Source: Bacteroidota bacterium (GTDB lineage: Bacteria; Bacteroidota; Bacteroidia; Flavobacteriales_D; Crocinitomicaceae). From it: a DNA stretch of 9,487 bases. Of this stretch, positions 7,418-9,487 are shown piece after piece. Every line of letters begins with the position of its first letter. Within the stretch, counting starts at the first letter, position 1. The position numbers were made by a program, and so were the translations under genes. The notes beneath the pieces are model-generated. The model ran no database searches and was not told the DNA's origin. It worked only from the letters and a program-made list of their open reading frames with translations. The stretch covers positions 1-9,487 of the forward strand of contig JAHKAT010000241.1 in assembly GCA_018825925.1 (NCBI GenBank), written 5' to 3'.

Positions 7418-7887
7418 TATTTTATTCGTTTCATGGGAAAGTTTATACGGTTGTATTGCCCGTTAAAATTCCCATCAATGTACGCAATTAATGAATCTTT
7501 ATTTTGTTTGGCGTACACTATTTTTTGAGGAAAATCGTGGAGTAAATTTTCAAACTCAACCTTATCATCTTTCAGGGTGAGCATTTCAAATCTAGTTTCT
7601 TCGGTCGTTGAATCTTTGTCAATAACGATGGTTTGGAAAAACATTTTACCCTCTCGCATAGAGATAGTCATCGTTTCTTGCATTAGAGTATCTGTATTTT
7701 GAATATAATATGATGCGCCGTTCATAGTACTATCGTTGGCTAAAGTCCATTGTTCACAGATTATTTTTCCATGCGTGTTGGACTGCCAGGTGCCATTCAA
7801 CCAAGCCATTTTTTCTATCCCTTCATATTTTCCTGAACAAGCAGAAAACAGGACTAAAGAAATTATTAAGAAATAGATTTTGATCAT
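7417..7887 (-). CDS. small lipoprotein, DUF6265-like
   Basis: This 156-residue protein has a lipoprotein signal: a hydrophobic start ending F-S-A-C with Cys17 as the likely lipidated residue (Phe at -3 is less common than Leu). The mature part begins with a W-L-N-G-T-W element at 29-34, then E-Q-W at 45-47, M-N-G-A-S near 55-59, and a C-terminal F-E-N-x-x-H-D-F-P-Q segment at about 111-120 followed by I-x-Y. By recall this pattern matches DUF6265, a beta-rich lipocalin-like family of unknown function. A ligand-binding role is only a guess. The start codon overlaps the stop of the ABC exporter gene by four bases (ATGA) and its stop shares one base with the PaiB-like start, so it lies in the middle of a tightly packed operon. 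Confidence 0.82.
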   Translation of the reverse strand: MIKIYFLIISLVLFSACSGKYEGIEKMAWLNGTWQSNTHGKIICEQWTLANDSTMNGASYYIQNTDTLMQETMTISMREGKMFFQTIVIDKDSTTEETRFEMLTLKDDKVEFENLLHDFPQKIVYAKQNKDSLIAYIDGNFNGQYNRINFPMKRIK

Positions 7888-9487
7888 TCCAAACCTTGAA
7901 TTTTTGCCAAATTTGCATACACGCCATCCTCTGTCATCAATGTTTGATGGGTGCCTGATTCACTGATCGTTCCATCCTTGATGACCAAGATTTTATCCGC
8001 ATTTTTGATGGTCGACATTCTGTGAGCAATAACGATGGAAGTTCTGCCTTTCATTAGTTCGTTTAAAGCTTCTTGAACCAATTGCTCAGATTCTGAATCC
8101 AAAGCAGAAGTAGCTTCATCCAAAATCAATATTTTCGGATCTTTTAGTAATGCTCGCGCAATGGCAATTCGTTGCTTTTGCCCCCCTGAAAGCTGAATTC
8201 CTCGATCTCCTACTTGAGTTTCGTATCCATCGGGAAACGATTCGATAAATGAGGCTGCATTTGCCTTTTTTGCGGCTTGTTTAATTTGTTCTTCGCTAGC
8301 ATTTGGAGCTCCGAAGGAAATGTTTTCTAAAATCGAACCACCAAAAAGCAAAACCTCTTGAGGAACTAGCCCTATTTGCGAACGAAGATAATTTAAATCC
8401 ATTTTATCTTGAGGAGTACCGTCCATTAAAACAGCTCCGTTTTGTATTGAATAAAGATGAAGTAAAAGTGCCGCAATGGTCGATTTTCCTTCTCCAGAAC
8501 CGCCGATTAATGCTACAGTCTGACCCGCTTTTACCTCAAAAGATACATTTTTTAAGACTTGAATGTCTGACCTTTGTGGGTAGGCAAAATGTACATTTTT
8601 AAACTCTATGTGACCAGAAATAGAGGGTTGTAAAGTACCAATATGCGTGTCATTTTCATTTTTTGTTCCAATAATTTCCATCAAGTTTTCTGTAGCACCA
8701 ACTGCTTTTTGAATAGATGCATATAAATCAGGGATTGAACCAACAGACATTCCCATCATCACAGTGAACATCACAAACGAGAAAAAGTCGGAAGAGGTTA
8801 ACTCCGGATTCGGCCCTTGAGTCATTAACAAACCTTGCCAAACGATAAAAACGATAGCTCCGAACAAACAGAAAATTATAAAACTTACAAATGCTCCTCT
8901 CCAAAGTCCACTCTTTATATTCAATGCACGAATTGATTCGACAGATTTTGAAAATTTCCGGGTAACAAAAATTTCATTTGTAAATGCTTTGATGTTCGTA
9001 ATACCGGATAGTGCCTCTTCCAGTATAGTGGTCGACTCCGCTGTGAAATCTTGGGCTTGTTTAGATAATTTTTTTATAAATCGTCCAAAAAATACAGCTA
9101 CCACAGCCATCACCGGAACGGTTGCTAACATGATAAGAGCCAGTTTCCACGACATAAAAAAGATGAAAAAGATAGATCCAACTATGATTACAATTTGTCT
9201 GAAAAACTCGGCAACAGTAGTTCGAATGGTTTCTTGTATTTGAGCAATGTCTGAAGATATTCTACTAGTAAGCTCACCGACTTTGTTTGCATTGAAGAAC
9301 GACATTGGTTGGTAAATGAGCTTTTCAAATGCATCCACCCTTAAATCGCGCAGGGCATTTTCGGTTACGTTTGTAAATAGAACGACTCTGAAAAACGAAA
9401 ATACCGATTGAAAGATGAATAAAATTAATAAGGCTAGGGCTACAGAGTTGATGTTCTCTAAAGATAAAACTTGGACAGAATCTTCCA
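7884..9487 (-). CDS. MsbA-like ABC exporter half-transporter, permease fused to ATPase (5' end cut by window edge)
   Basis: The frame stays open from the stop at 7884 to the right edge: 533 visible residues, lacking perhaps the first 50-80 (TM1). Numbering from the first visible codon (9483-9485), hydrophobic helices lie at about 15-37, 95-112, 116-135, 199-221 and 233-252, matching TM2-TM6 of a type IV exporter. The ATPase domain follows: A-loop Tyr302 in FAYP, Walker A GGSGEGKST at 328-336, Q-loop Gln376, signature LSGGQ at 432-436, Walker B ILILDE at 452-457 with D-loop SALD, and H-loop His488. All catalytic elements are intact. It would act as a homodimer or with a partner in the inner membrane, moving a lipid, drug or peptide out; substrate cannot be deduced. 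The GTG at 9338 sits mid-domain (before FEKLIYQPMSFFN) and is not the start. Confidence 0.95.
   Translation of the reverse strand, partial: EDSVQVLSLENINSVALALLILFIFQSVFSFFRVVLFTNVTENALRDLRVDAFEKLIYQPMSFFNANKVGELTSRISSDIAQIQETIRTTVAEFFRQIVIIVGSIFFIFFMSWKLALIMLATVPVMAVVAVFFGRFIKKLSKQAQDFTAESTTILEEALSGITNIKAFTNEIFVTRKFSKSVESIRALNIKSGLWRGAFVSFIIFCLFGAIVFIVWQGLLMTQGPNPELTSSDFFSFVMFTVMMGMSVGSIPDLYASIQKAVGATENLMEIIGTKNENDTHIGTLQPSISGHIEFKNVHFAYPQRSDIQVLKNVSFEVKAGQTVALIGGSGEGKSTIAALLLHLYSIQNGAVLMDGTPQDKMDLNYLRSQIGLVPQEVLLFGGSILENISFGAPNASEEQIKQAAKKANAASFIESFPDGYETQVGDRGIQLSGGQKQRIAIARALLKDPKILILDEATSALDSESEQLVQEALNELMKGRTSIVIAHRMSTIKNADKILVIKDGTISESGTHQTLMTEDGVYANLAKIQGLE

Noticed and set aside
9336..9338. 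GTG as start of the ABC exporter gene
   Set aside because: The same frame continues open to the window edge for 49 more codons that encode a membrane helix (TM2) and the family-like N-A-L-R-D-L-R lead-in, so the true start is outside.
1..9487. A defence system, mobile element or biosynthetic cluster
   Set aside because: All eight genes fall into common families or simple lipoproteins; there are no transposase, integrase, repeat array or toxin-antitoxin-like pairs and no change of base composition that would mark an island.

Overview
This window looks like ordinary chromosomal DNA from a member of the Bacteroidota, most likely the order Flavobacteriales. That placement is an inference. It rests on the low G+C content, the lack of Shine-Dalgarno sequences before starts (for example ahead of the two transporter genes), two Cys17 lipoprotein signal peptides, and protein families that look bacteroidotal (a lipoprotein LTA4H-type M1 aminopeptidase, a short TatD-like protein beside TcdA, long POT transporters). 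I see no phage, insertion sequence, CRISPR array, tRNA or rRNA. No stretch of more than 300 bases lacks a gene.

Layout. Positions 1-3275 hold a leftward cluster read from right to left: a short TatD-family metallohydrolase, then tcdA (overlapping it by 16 bases), then, after 27 bases, a zinc aminopeptidase of the leukotriene-A4-hydrolase type whose last few codons run off the left edge. A 95-base AT-rich divergent intergenic region (3276-3370) separates this from a rightward pair of POT/PTR2 proton-coupled peptide transporters (3371-5146 and 5168-6646, 21 bases apart). The pair is closed by a strong stem-loop terminator at 6665-6695. From the right edge a second leftward unit converges on it: an MsbA-like ABC exporter half-transporter (N-terminus outside the window), a small DUF6265-like lipoprotein, and a PaiB-like FMN-binding protein. 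The three genes are tightly overlapped (4 bases, then 1 base), which suggests co-translation.

How the genes may work together (inference). An envelope aminopeptidase and two peptide importers sit back to back, which fits peptide scavenging, although they are on opposite strands. TatD-like and TcdA form a tight pair, TcdA being the tRNA ct6A37 cyclase. The exporter, lipoprotein and PaiB-like genes form a separate operon of unknown substrate. The most distinctive structural point is in the first POT transporter: an extra two-helix segment between TM7 and TM8 that resembles the following TM8 region at a 68-residue offset, which suggests an internal duplication.
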